A stretch of DNA of 64,000 bases from Geodermatophilus amargosae (lineage in GTDB: Bacteria > Actinomycetota > Actinomycetes > Mycobacteriales > Geodermatophilaceae), in assembly GCF_900116515.1 (NCBI RefSeq), contig NZ_FPBA01000013.1, forward strand, positions 1 to 64,000, read 5' to 3'. Of this stretch, positions 41,869 to 49,936 are shown one piece after another. The notes under the pieces are model-generated. The model was not told where the DNA came from, searched no databases, and worked only from the letters and a program-made list of their open reading frames with translations. Position numbers and translations under genes: made by a program. The first letter of the stretch is position 1. Each line of letters starts with the position of its first letter.

Positions 41869-43248
41869 GTGCGCCTGCCCGGTCCCTCGGACCTCCTCGA
41901 CCTGCCCTGGACGCTCGCCGAGTCCGTCCGCACCCTGGGCGCGGCGCTGCCCCGCGCCGAGGGCCTGCTGCCACTCGCCGACGACGTGCTCCGCCGGACC
42001 CGTGCCCTGCTCGACGGCGCCGGTCCCGCGGTGGCCCGAGTGGTCGCGGTGGGCCCGGAGGCCGTGGAGGCGGCCTCGGACGTCATGCGGCGCTTCGCCG
42101 CCGTCATGACCCCGGAGCGGATCGCGGCCCTGGGCACCCTCGTCGACCGGATCGGCACCGCGCTGTCGCCGGAGCGGGTCGAGGCGGTCACCCGGACCGT
42201 GGACACCCTGCGGTCGCGGGCCGACGTCGTGCCGCGGGCCCTCGACGCCGTCGACGGCCTGCTGTCCTCCGGCCTGCTGACCCCGGGCCGGCTGGACGGG
42301 ATCGCGGACGGTCTCGACCGGCTGCTGTCGACCGACCTGCTGACCCGGGTCGAGCGGGTGCTCGACCACCTGGCCGACGAGCGCGTCGAGCGCGCCCTCG
42401 ACCTCGCGGGGGACGACCGGGTCGTGCGGGCCCTCGAGCTCGTCACCGGCGACCGGGTCGACCGCACCCTCGACGTCCTGACCGACGAGCGGGTCGACCG
42501 GACCCTGGACCTCCTGACCGGCGACCGGGTCGACCGGACCCTGGACCTCCTGACCGGCGACCGCGTGGAGCAGGCCCTCGACCTGGCCGCCGACGAGCGG
42601 GTGCGCACGCTGCTCGACCTGGCCGCCGACGAGCGGGTGCAGCGACTGCTCGTCCGGCTCGACGACCTGCTCGCCGACGAGCGTGTCCCGCGGCTGGTGG
42701 AGCGCGGTGTCGGGCTGCTCGACGACGAGCGCCTGGCCCGTGTCGGCGCCCGGGTCGACCGACTGCTGTCCGACGAGCGCCTCGACCGCCTCGAGGAGGC
42801 GCTCGGCGAGGAGCAGGTGGACGCCGTCCTCGGGCTGCTCACCCGGCTGGGCCGCGAGCTCGACGACGACGCGACCCGCGCGCTGGGCACGCTGCTCGGC
42901 CGCCTGCCCGCGCTGCTCACCGAGCAGCGGGCCGCCGACCTCGCGGCGCTCACCGACCAGATCCCGCGGCTGCTGCGCGGGCTCGACTCGGGTCACCTGC
43001 CGACCACCGCCGACCTGGGGCGGGTGCCGACGGACCTGCACGCGCTGCTCGAGCTGATGGACGACCTGCACCAGGTGGTGTCGGGCCTGCCCGGGGCCGG
43101 TCGCGCACGCGACCGCGGCGACGACCCGCACCCGCAGGTGGAGAACCCCCGGCCGCCGGACGACGAGCCCCGTTCGGAGACGGACGCCCTCCCGTCCGGA
43201 GACGGACACCCGCGCGTGCAGACGGACGCCCCCCAGTCCGAGGGCTGA
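41869..43248 (+). CDS. Uncharacterized tandem-repeat protein (12- and 16-residue repeats)
   Basis: I do not recognise this 459-residue protein. Residues 169-252 are seven consecutive 12-residue units of the pattern [A/T][D/G][E/D]RVxxxLDL[A/L]. Residues 253-316 are four 16-residue units starting ADERV or DDERL. Similar PERI/PERV segments occur near residue 80-105. The repeats predict charged amphipathic helices. The C-terminal 50 residues are acidic, Pro-rich and probably disordered. There is no signal peptide or membrane helix. The GTG start is 32 bp after rhaB, so co-transcription with the rhamnose genes is possible but a shared role is not evident. Confidence 0.75.
   Translation: MRLPGPSDLLDLPWTLAESVRTLGAALPRAEGLLPLADDVLRRTRALLDGAGPAVARVVAVGPEAVEAASDVMRRFAAVMTPERIAALGTLVDRIGTALSPERVEAVTRTVDTLRSRADVVPRALDAVDGLLSSGLLTPGRLDGIADGLDRLLSTDLLTRVERVLDHLADERVERALDLAGDDRVVRALELVTGDRVDRTLDVLTDERVDRTLDLLTGDRVDRTLDLLTGDRVEQALDLAADERVRTLLDLAADERVQRLLVRLDDLLADERVPRLVERGVGLLDDERLARVGARVDRLLSDERLDRLEEALGEEQVDAVLGLLTRLGRELDDDATRALGTLLGRLPALLTEQRAADLAALTDQIPRLLRGLDSGHLPTTADLGRVPTDLHALLELMDDLHQVVSGLPGAGRARDRGDDPHPQVENPRPPDDEPRSETDALPSGDGHPRVQTDAPQSEG
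42490..42561 (+). repeat. Exact 36-bp tandem duplication inside repeat gene
   Basis: Two identical 36-base units (42490-42525 and 42526-42561), encoding RVDRTLDLLTGD twice. Neighbouring units are similar but diverged, indicating recent in-frame duplication. Confidence 0.9.
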
Positions 43249-43250
43249 AG

Positions 43251-43306
43251 AAGGGCCCCGTCCTCTCCGCCCCTCGCACGCTCAGGGCGGGACCCGGGAC
43301 GGGGCC
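43251..43306. repeat. Intergenic palindromic repeat, family A copy 3
   Basis: Outer stem GGCCCCGTCC/GGACGGGGCC (perfect 10 bp), inner stem CCGCCC/GGGCGG, loop CTCGCACGCTCA. It begins 3 bases after the repeat-protein stop; here it can serve as a terminator. Confidence 0.75.
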
Positions 43307-43320
43307 GCTCACCGGAGTGC

Positions 43321-43373
43321 GTCCTGGCTCGCCGCCGACGGTGAGCCGGGACACGGCACGATCAGCTCACCTG
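43321..43373. repeat. Palindromic repeat, family C copy 1
   Basis: A 53-bp element, 48/53 identical to 53778-53830. The hairpin is GTCCTGGCTCGCC-GCCGAC-GGTGAGCCGGGAC; both departures from perfect pairing are G-U wobbles on one strand. Confidence 0.75.
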
Positions 43374-43460
43374 GTCGTCCGTGCGCTGCTGCGCGTCCTC
43401 GTCCGGGTGCGCGGCGTCCACCTCCTCCGCCTCGAGGGCCAGGGCGCCACGCCAGTCGGC

Positions 43461-43474
43461 TGAGAACGTTAACA
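43461..43474. promoter_or_regulatory. LacI/AraR-type operator candidate 1
   Basis: TGAGAACGTTAACA has the central AACGTT and outer TG/CA of LacI-family palindromes and differs at two positions from TGTGAACGTTCACA. It lies upstream of the arabinose-type ABC operon. Confidence 0.55.
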
Positions 43475-43547
43475 GGCTGTGATCCGGCGCATCAGGCGAC
43501 GACCACCCACGCATGGATGACTGGCGCCCCATTCGCTGCGGAGCCAC

Positions 43548-43577
43548 TTGACGCGACCATATGTTTGCGTTCACAGT
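43548..43577 (+). promoter_or_regulatory. Candidate promoter of the arabinose ABC operon
   Basis: TTGACG (43548-43553), 18 bp, CACAGT (43572-43577), in a locally AT-rich stretch. The second operator candidate covers the -10. Confidence 0.4.
43562..43575. promoter_or_regulatory. LacI/AraR-type operator candidate 2
   Basis: TGTTTGCGTTCACA carries one exact half site (CGTTCACA) of the TGTGAACGTTCACA-type palindrome. It overlaps the candidate -10 box. Confidence 0.45.
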
Positions 43578-43721
43578 GTCCCGCATCACGCCCAGCAGCG
43601 TCGCCGGGCCCACAGGACGAGCCGCCCGAGAGCGCGTCCGGGGACCAGTCAGCGGTGGTCGCCCTGGGAGCACCACGACACCGGCCAGGACGGGCCGGCA
43701 GGAACTCACAGGAGGCAGACG

Positions 43722-44711
43722 TTGATCAGGAACAAGCTCCTCGCCGCCGTCACGGCGTCGGTCGCGGCCCTGGGCCTGGCGGCCTGCGGCGGCTCCGGTG
43801 ACGGCGGCAGCGGTGGCGGTGGCGGCGGGGACGACACGATCACCATGGGCTTCGCCCAGGTCGGCGCCGAGAGCGGCTGGCGCACCGCCAACACCGAGTC
43901 CATCCAGAGCTCGGCCGAGGCGGCGGGCATCGACCTGCAGTTCTCCGACGCCCAGGGCGAGCAGGAGAACCAGATCTCGGCGATCCGCTCCTTCATCCAG
44001 CAGCGGGTCGACATCATCGCCTTCAGCCCCGTGGTCGAGACCGGCTGGGACGCCGTCCTGCTCGAGGCCAAGCGCGCGAACATCCCGGTGATCCTCACCG
44101 ACCGCTCGGTGGAGACCGAGCAGGAGGACCTCTTCGTCACCTTCCTCGGGTCGGACTTCATCGAGGAGGGCAGGAAGGCCGGCGAGTGGGCCGTGGAGAA
44201 CTGGGCCTCGACCGGCGCGCAGTGGAACATCGCCGAGCTGCAGGGCACCACCGGCGCCGCGCCGGCCATCGACCGCCAGGAGGGCTTCGCCGAGGCCATC
44301 GCCGGCAGCCCCAACCTGACCGTCGTGGCCTCGCAGTCCGGTGACTTCACCCGCACCGGCGGGCGCGAGGTCATGGAGGCGATGCTCAACTCCAACCCGG
44401 AGATCAACGCCGTGTACGCGCACAACGACGACATGGGGCTCGGCGCGATCGAGGCGATCGAGGCGGCCGGCAAGGTCCCCGGTCAGGACATCCAGATCAT
44501 CACGGTGGACGCGGTCCGCGACGGCATGCAGGCGCTGGCCGACGGGAAGATCAACTTCATCGTCGAGTGCAACCCGCTGCTGGGTGACCAGCTGATGGAC
44601 CTCGCCCAGCAGGTGCTCGACGGCGAGGAGGTCCCCGAGCGGGTGGTCACCGAGGAGACCACCTTCACGCAGGAGCAGGCCGCCGAGGTCCTCCCGGACC
44701 GGAAGTACTGA
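43722..44711 (+). CDS. Sugar ABC transporter substrate-binding lipoprotein (YtfQ-like)
   Basis: The lipoprotein signal (KLLAAVTASVAALGLAAC) gives an acylated Cys at residue 22, then a long Gly/Ser linker. The core is YtfQ-like: MGFAQVGAESGWRTANTESIQSSAEAAGIDLQFSDAQGEQENQISAIRSFIQQRVDIIAFSPVVETGWDAVL, VYAHNDDMGLGAIEAI, IITVDAVRDGMQALADGKINFIVECNPLLGDQLMDL. E. coli YtfQ binds galactofuranose; relatives bind L-arabinose. The nearby araBDA genes favour arabinose. The start is a TTG at 43722 with AGGAGG 6 bases upstream; 329 residues. Confidence 0.9.
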   Translation: MIRNKLLAAVTASVAALGLAACGGSGDGGSGGGGGGDDTITMGFAQVGAESGWRTANTESIQSSAEAAGIDLQFSDAQGEQENQISAIRSFIQQRVDIIAFSPVVETGWDAVLLEAKRANIPVILTDRSVETEQEDLFVTFLGSDFIEEGRKAGEWAVENWASTGAQWNIAELQGTTGAAPAIDRQEGFAEAIAGSPNLTVVASQSGDFTRTGGREVMEAMLNSNPEINAVYAHNDDMGLGAIEAIEAAGKVPGQDIQIITVDAVRDGMQALADGKINFIVECNPLLGDQLMDLAQQVLDGEEVPERVVTEETTFTQEQAAEVLPDRKY

Positions 44712-44747
44712 TCCGCACGCGGGAGCCGGCCGCGGCTTCCGTCCCCT

Positions 44748-44799
44748 CCGCCCGTCCCGGGTGCTCCGTCCCCAGGTGCGCCGTCCCCGGGACGGGCGG
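44748..44799. terminator. Hairpin after YtfQ-like gene
   Basis: CCGCCCGTCCCGGG pairs perfectly over 14 bp with 44786-44799 around a 24-base loop. It lies in the same operon position as the hairpin at 36559-36595, 3' of the binding-protein gene. Confidence 0.65.
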
Positions 44800-44826
44800 T
44801 GGGTCCTCCCTCCCGAGAGGCCTCCC

Positions 44827-46395
44827 GTGTCCCCAGCTCCCAGCACCGCGGTGCCGGCCGACCCGGCCGCTGCACCGCCCCCCTCGGACCCGGTCGTCGC
44901 GATGACCGGCATCACCATCCAGTTCCCGGGCGTCAAGGCGCTCGACGACGTCTCCCTGCGCCTGTTCCCCGGTGAGGTGCACGCCCTCATGGGCGAGAAC
45001 GGGGCCGGCAAGTCGACGCTCATCAAGGCGCTGACGGGGGTCTACGCCTACGACGCCGGCACGGTGACCCTCGGCGGCGCCGAGCAGCGGTTCACGACCC
45101 CCGCCGACGCCCAGGCGGCCGGGATCAGCACCGTGTACCAGGAGGTCAACCTCTGCCCGAACCTCACGGTCACCGAGAACATCGTCCTCGGCCGTGAGCC
45201 CCGGCGCGCCGGGCAGATCGACAAGCGCGCCTCGCGCCGGCGGGCCCAGCGGGTCCTGCAGGAGCTGCACCTCGACATCGACCCGCGGTCGGTCCTCGAC
45301 TCGCACCCGATCGCCGTCCAGCAGCTCGTCGCCATCGCCCGCGCCGTCGACATCGACGCCCGGGTGCTCGTCCTCGACGAGCCCACCTCGAGCCTCGACG
45401 CCGGCGAGGTCGCCGAGCTGTTCCGCGTCGTGCGGTCGCTGCGGGACCGCGGCGTGGCGATCCTCTTCGTCTCGCACTTCCTCGAGCAGGTCTACGAGAT
45501 CAGCGACCGGATGACCGTGCTGCGCAACGGCCGGCTGGTGGGGGAGTACCGCACCGCGGAGCTCCCGCGCACCCAGCTGGTGCGCGCCATGATCGGCCGC
45601 GAGCTGGCGACGCTGGAGGACCTCGAGCGCGCCGGGACCCGGCCCGTCGAGGCCGGGGCAGTGCCGCGGCTGGCGGCGTCGGGTCTCGGCCGCAAGGGCG
45701 CCATCGAGCCCGCCGACGTCGAGGTGCACGCCGGGCGGGTGGTCGGCCTGGCCGGGCTGCTCGGCTCGGGCCGCACCGAGCTCACCCGGCTGCTCTTCGG
45801 CGCGGACCGGGCCACGAGCGGGCGGGTGGAGGTGGACGGGAAGCCGGTGCGCCTGCGCACCCCGCGTACCGCCATCGCCCGGGGCATCGCGTTCCTGTCC
45901 GAGGACCGCAAGGGCGAGGGCGTGGTCGGGGACCTCACCGTCCGCGACAACGTGCTCCTCGCGCTGCAGGCCCGGCGCGGCTGGCTCCGGCCCATCCCGC
46001 GGCGGGCCGGCGACGAGATGGTCGCCCGGTACGTCAAGGCCCTCGACATCCGGCCGGCCGACCCCGGTGCGCTGCTGCGCAACCTCTCCGGCGGCAACCA
46101 GCAGAAGGTGCTGCTCGCGCGCTGGCTGCTCACCGAGCCGCGGCTGCTGCTGCTCGACGAGCCGACCCGCGGGATCGACATCGGCGCCAAGGCGCAGATC
46201 CAGGAGCTCGTCGCCCGGCTCGCGAGCGAGGGCATGTCGGTGCTCTTCGTGTCCGCGGAGCTGGAGGAGGTCCTGCGCATCTGCGACTCCGTCGTGGTGC
46301 TGCGCGACCACCACAAGGTGGCCGACCTCGACGCCTCCGACGCCACGCTCGACGGCGTCGTCGACCTCATCGCCCGGGGGAACGCCCGTGACTGA
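44827..46395 (+). CDS. Sugar ABC transporter ATP-binding protein (YtfR-like)
   Basis: The 522 residues hold two ABC cassettes. The first has [44 protein letters not shown] and VLVLDEPTSSLD. The second has [49 protein letters not shown] and [20 protein letters not shown]. The EVNLCPNLTV variant is characteristic of YtfR/AraG-like proteins. GTG start at 44827. The permease gene overlaps its end by 8 bp. Confidence 0.92.
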   Translation: MSPAPSTAVPADPAAAPPPSDPVVAMTGITIQFPGVKALDDVSLRLFPGEVHALMGENGAGKSTLIKALTGVYAYDAGTVTLGGAEQRFTTPADAQAAGISTVYQEVNLCPNLTVTENIVLGREPRRAGQIDKRASRRRAQRVLQELHLDIDPRSVLDSHPIAVQQLVAIARAVDIDARVLVLDEPTSSLDAGEVAELFRVVRSLRDRGVAILFVSHFLEQVYEISDRMTVLRNGRLVGEYRTAELPRTQLVRAMIGRELATLEDLERAGTRPVEAGAVPRLAASGLGRKGAIEPADVEVHAGRVVGLAGLLGSGRTELTRLLFGADRATSGRVEVDGKPVRLRTPRTAIARGIAFLSEDRKGEGVVGDLTVRDNVLLALQARRGWLRPIPRRAGDEMVARYVKALDIRPADPGALLRNLSGGNQQKVLLARWLLTEPRLLLLDEPTRGIDIGAKAQIQELVARLASEGMSVLFVSAELEEVLRICDSVVVLRDHHKVADLDASDATLDGVVDLIARGNARD

Positions 46396-47584
46396 CCGAC
46401 CCGCCTCCGATCCCGCCGCGCGGCGACCGGCCGACGGCCTCGTCGCCCGTGCCCGCCGCTCACCGGTCCTGTGGGCGGTCGCCGCCCTCGCCGTGCTGCT
46501 GCTGTTCAACCTGGTCGCCAACCCCGGCTTCTTCGCCCTGCGCTTCCAGGACGGCCACCTGTTCGGCAACCTGGTGAACGTCGTCAAGAACGTCGCGCCG
46601 GTGCTGCTCATCGCGGTCGGCATGACGCTCGTGATCGCCACCCGCGGCATCGACCTCTCGGTGGGCGCGGTCCTCGCCATCTCCGGCTCGGTCGCCTTCA
46701 CGATCGTCGAGGGCGCCGACGACCCGTCCTCGGGCGGCACGGCCGCACTCGCCATCGGGGTCGCCCTCGCCGCGGGCCTGGTGCTCGGGGCGTGGAACGG
46801 CTTCCTCGTCTCGGTGGTCGGGATCCAGCCGATCATCGCGACGCTGGTGCTGATGACCGCCGGCCGCGGCATCGCCATGCTGATCACCGACGGCAACATC
46901 GTCACCGCCGAGAACCCGGTGTTCGACTGGCTCGGCGGCGGCTACCTCGCGGGGGTACCGGTCCAGATCGTGATCACGGGGCTGGTGCTGCTGCTCGTCG
47001 CCGTGCTCACCCGGCGCACCGCGCTCGGCGTGCTCATCGAGGCCGTCGGCGTCAACCCGGCCGCGGCCCGGCTGGCCGGCGTCCGGGCGCGCAGCATCAC
47101 CTTCACCGTCTACGTCTTCATCGCCCTCGTGGCGGCGGTGGCCGGCCTGATGGTGACCGCCAACGTCAGCGCCGCCGACGCGAACCGGGCCGGGCTGTTC
47201 ATCGAGCTCGACGCGATCCTCGCCGTCGTCATCGGCGGCACCTCCCTGGCCGGCGGGCGCTACTCGCTGACCGGCACGGTCATCGGCGCGCTGATCCTGC
47301 AGACGCTGACGACGACGGTGCTCACGATGGGCCTGCCCGACGAGTACATCCGGCTGTTCAAGGCCGTGGTCATCATCATGGTGTTCCTGCTGCAGGCGCC
47401 GCGGGTGCGCGCGGCGCTGGGCCGCAGGCGCCGCAGGGACCCGGCCCCGCCCGCCGCCGCCCCGGACGGCGGTCCCGGCCCGGTCGCCGCGTCCGCCCCG
47501 CCCGACGAGGCTCCCGCCGCCTCACCGGCCACGGTCCCCGGCACCGTCCCCGGCCGGTCGCCCCAGCAGGAGGTCCTCCGATGA
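46388..47584 (+). CDS. Sugar ABC transporter permease (YtfT-like)
   Basis: The 398-residue RbsC-type permease has VLWAVAALAVLLLFNLVANPGFFALRFQDGHLFGNLVNVVKNVAPVLLIAVGMTLVIATRGIDLSVGAVLAISGSVAF, which closely fits YtfT. VVIGGTSLAGGRYSLTGTVIGALIL is the C-terminal motif. An added 70-residue Pro/Ala-rich cytoplasmic tail (DPAPPAAAPDGG... to EVLR) is unusual for the family. The GTG start lies within the end of the ATPase gene. Confidence 0.92.
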   Translation: MTDRPASDPAARRPADGLVARARRSPVLWAVAALAVLLLFNLVANPGFFALRFQDGHLFGNLVNVVKNVAPVLLIAVGMTLVIATRGIDLSVGAVLAISGSVAFTIVEGADDPSSGGTAALAIGVALAAGLVLGAWNGFLVSVVGIQPIIATLVLMTAGRGIAMLITDGNIVTAENPVFDWLGGGYLAGVPVQIVITGLVLLLVAVLTRRTALGVLIEAVGVNPAAARLAGVRARSITFTVYVFIALVAAVAGLMVTANVSAADANRAGLFIELDAILAVVIGGTSLAGGRYSLTGTVIGALILQTLTTTVLTMGLPDEYIRLFKAVVIIMVFLLQAPRVRAALGRRRRRDPAPPAAAPDGGPGPVAASAPPDEAPAASPATVPGTVPGRSPQQEVLR

Positions 47585-48663
47585 CCGTCTCCGACACCCG
47601 GCCCCCCGAGGAGCAGGTACCCGCCCCGCCGGGCGGGACGCCGCGGTCCGCGGCGTCCCGCGCGGGGTGGCAGGGCGCCGTCCGCGGCTGGCTGCGCAGC
47701 ACCAGCACGGGCTCGAGCACCTTCTCCGTGCTCGTGACCGCCGTGCTGCTCGTGGTCCTCTTCGGCGCAGGCAGCATCCGCTACGAGAACTTCGGCTACC
47801 CGCAGGTGGCGCTCAACCTGCTCGTCGACAACGCCTACCTGATCGTGCTGGCGGTCGGGATGACCTTCGTGATCCTCACCGGCGGCATCGACCTGTCCTC
47901 CGGCGCGGTGGTCGCCCTGGGCACGGTGATGGCGGCGAGGCTGCTGCAGGCCGGCTGGCCGGCGCCGGTAGTCATCGCCGTCGTGCTGGCGACCGGCGCG
48001 CTGCTCGGCTGGCTGATGGGCCTGGCCATCCACGGGCTCCAGCTGCAGCCGTTCATCGTCACCCTCGCCGGCATGTTCCTCGCCCGCGGCATCTGCTTCG
48101 CCATCAGCGGGCCGTCGATCCCCATCCAGGACGACTGGTTCACCGCCGTGGCCATCAACGTCGTCGAGCTGCCCGGCGGGACGTTCCTGTCCTACGGCGC
48201 GGTCCTCGCCCTCGTCGTGGTCGCGGTGGCCGCCTACGTCCTGCACCGGACCCGGTTCGGGCGCACGGTCTACGCGATCGGGGGCAGCGAGTCCTCCGCC
48301 GCCCTCATGGGACTGGCCGTCGGCCGGACGAAGGTCGGCGTCTACGTGATCAGCGGCTTCTGCTCCGCCCTGGGCGGCCTGCTGTTCAGCGTCTACATCC
48401 TCTCCGGCTGGAGCCTGCACGGCATCGGGCTGGAGCTGGACGCCATCGCCGCGGTCGTCATCGGCGGCACGGTGCTCGTCGGCGGGCGCGGACTGGTCCT
48501 CGGCTCGCTGCTGGGGGTGCTGGTCCTCGGCACGATCAAGGCGCTCATCGACTTCGACGGCGGGCTGAACTCCTGGTGGACCAAGATCACGGTCGGCGTC
48601 CTGCTGCTCGTGTTCGTCGTCCTCCAGCGGGTCACCGGGCGGCGCAGCGGGACGGCGTCGTGA
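47581..48663 (+). CDS. Sugar ABC transporter permease (YjfF-like)
   Basis: This 360-residue partner permease contains RYENFGYPQVALNLLVDNAYLIVLAVGMTFVILTGGIDLSSGAVVALGTVMAARLL, HGLQLQPFIVTLAGMFLARGICFAISGPSIPI and VVIGGTVLVGGRGLVLGSLLGVLVLGTIKALIDFDGGLNSWWTKI, the YjfF signature. The ATG overlaps the preceding stop (ATGA). With YtfQ, YtfR and YtfT homologs it completes the importer. Confidence 0.93.
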   Translation: MTVSDTRPPEEQVPAPPGGTPRSAASRAGWQGAVRGWLRSTSTGSSTFSVLVTAVLLVVLFGAGSIRYENFGYPQVALNLLVDNAYLIVLAVGMTFVILTGGIDLSSGAVVALGTVMAARLLQAGWPAPVVIAVVLATGALLGWLMGLAIHGLQLQPFIVTLAGMFLARGICFAISGPSIPIQDDWFTAVAINVVELPGGTFLSYGAVLALVVVAVAAYVLHRTRFGRTVYAIGGSESSAALMGLAVGRTKVGVYVISGFCSALGGLLFSVYILSGWSLHGIGLELDAIAAVVIGGTVLVGGRGLVLGSLLGVLVLGTIKALIDFDGGLNSWWTKITVGVLLLVFVVLQRVTGRRSGTAS

Positions 48664-48734
48664 CGGCCCTGGGGTCCCCGCCCCTCGACGGCACGGGCCG
48701 CGGGACGCACCGCGGCCTGACAGGATCGGCGGCC

Positions 48735-49784
48735 GTGAGCGGGCGGCCGAGGAGCCAAGCGGGCAACCGCCCGGCCGTCATGGCCGACGTCGCCCGGCTG
48801 GCCGGGGTGTCGGCGCAGACCGTCTCCCGGGTCCTCAACGACCACCCGCACGTGGCCGAGGAGACCCGCACCCGGGTGCACGCGGCCATGGAGAAGCTGG
48901 GCTACCGCCGCAACCTCACCGTTCGGGCGCTGGTCACCCGCCGCACCGACACGATCGGCGTCGTCGCCTTCGACACCGGCCTCTACGGACCGGCCAGCAC
49001 CCTGTTCAGCCTGGAGCAGGCGGCCCGCGAGCGCGGCTACCACGTGCACGTGGCCACCGTCCCCGACCTGTCGGAGCAGGGGTTCAGCGACGCCGTCGAG
49101 CGGCTCCGGGAGCACTCGGTGTCCGGGGTCGTCGTCCTGGCGCCGCAGCGCTCGGCCGTCCGGGTGATGGCCGGCCTCCCCACCGACCTGCCCGCGGTCG
49201 CCGTCGAGGGCGGTGCCGCGCCGGGCATCACCTCCGTGGTCATCGACCAGGTGGGGGGCGCGGTGCAGGCCACCCGGCACCTCGTCGACCTCGGCCACCG
49301 CCGCATCGGGCACGTGTCCGGCCGCGAGGACTGGATCGAGGCCGCCGCCCGGCTGCAGGGCTGGCAGCAGACCCTCGCGGCCGCCGGGCTGCCCGCCGAC
49401 ACGGTCCTGCCCGGTGACTGGAGCGCCCGCTCGGGCTACGAGGCCGGCCTGTCCCTCCTGGCCGCGGGCGTGCCGGTGACCGGCGTCTTCGTCGGCAACG
49501 ACCACATGGCGCTGGGCATGATCCGTGCGCTGGCCGAGGGCGGGGTCCGGATCCCCGAGGACGTCAGCGTGGTGGGCTTCGACGACATCGCCGAGGCGGA
49601 GTACCTGCGTCCTCCGCTCACCACCGTGCGGCAGGACTTCGCCGAGGTGGGACGGCGCTGCGTGGACCTGCTGCTGCGCCGCATCGAGGACCCGGCGGGG
49701 ACGTCGGGCGACGACGCCGTCGTCGTCCCGGCGGCCCTGGTGGTTCGCGCCTCGACCGCCCCGCCGCCCGGCTCCCGGCCCTAG
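48735..49784 (+). CDS. LacI family regulator, AraR-like
   Basis: The HTH (AVMADVARLAGVSAQTVSRVLNDHPHVAEETRTRVHAAMEKLGYRRNLTVRALVTRR) is followed by a ligand core (IGVVAFDTGLYGPASTLFSLEQAARERGYHV, VPVTGVFVGNDHMALGMIRALAEGGVRIPEDVSVVGFDDIAEAEYLRPPLTTVRQ). It has 349 residues from the GTG at 48735; an earlier GTG at 48660 overlaps the permease stop and is an alternative. It sits between the transporter and araBDA, matching the LacI-type AraR of corynebacteria in family and context. Likely ligand L-arabinose (inference). Confidence 0.88.
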   Translation: MSGRPRSQAGNRPAVMADVARLAGVSAQTVSRVLNDHPHVAEETRTRVHAAMEKLGYRRNLTVRALVTRRTDTIGVVAFDTGLYGPASTLFSLEQAARERGYHVHVATVPDLSEQGFSDAVERLREHSVSGVVVLAPQRSAVRVMAGLPTDLPAVAVEGGAAPGITSVVIDQVGGAVQATRHLVDLGHRRIGHVSGREDWIEAAARLQGWQQTLAAAGLPADTVLPGDWSARSGYEAGLSLLAAGVPVTGVFVGNDHMALGMIRALAEGGVRIPEDVSVVGFDDIAEAEYLRPPLTTVRQDFAEVGRRCVDLLLRRIEDPAGTSGDDAVVVPAALVVRASTAPPPGSRP

Positions 49785-49826
49785 AGCCCTCCGCCGACAC
49801 CTCGCCGCACCGGCCGGGTGTTCCTC

Positions 49827-49845
49827 CCGCCGCGTCCCGCGGCGG
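49827..49845. terminator. Short hairpin after LacI gene
   Basis: CCGCCGCG-TCC-CGCGGCGG, a perfect 8-bp stem with a 3-base loop, 43 bp after the regulator stop. The rest of the gap to the kinase (49846-49936) shows only the ribosome binding site (AGGAGG). Confidence 0.55.
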
Positions 49846-49936
49846 ACCGACCCGCATCTCCGAGACCCACCGGGCGCGGCACCCGCGACCCGCACACGGC
49901 GGCGGCCCGACCGGCCACCGCAGAGCAGGAGGACCG

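Larger units (their letters stand above)
43249..43721. other. 473-bp intergenic region before the arabinose transporter
   Basis: No convincing gene. It holds repeat A copy 3 (43251-43306), repeat C copy 1 (43321-43373), two LacI-type operator candidates (43461-43474, 43562-43575), a candidate promoter (43548-43577), and the GGAGG preceding the TTG start. A minus-strand open stretch (about 43463-43362) has coding-like composition but no convincing start. Confidence 0.7.

Noticed and set aside
42490-42561. Tandem 36-bp repeats considered as a CRISPR array
   Set aside because: The units are adjacent without spacers and are in frame within a protein of 12-residue repeats.
43362-43463. Minus-strand open stretch with coding-like composition before the arabinose transporter
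   Set aside because: No start codon with ribosome binding site, overlaps repeat C and an operator candidate, and resembles no known protein.
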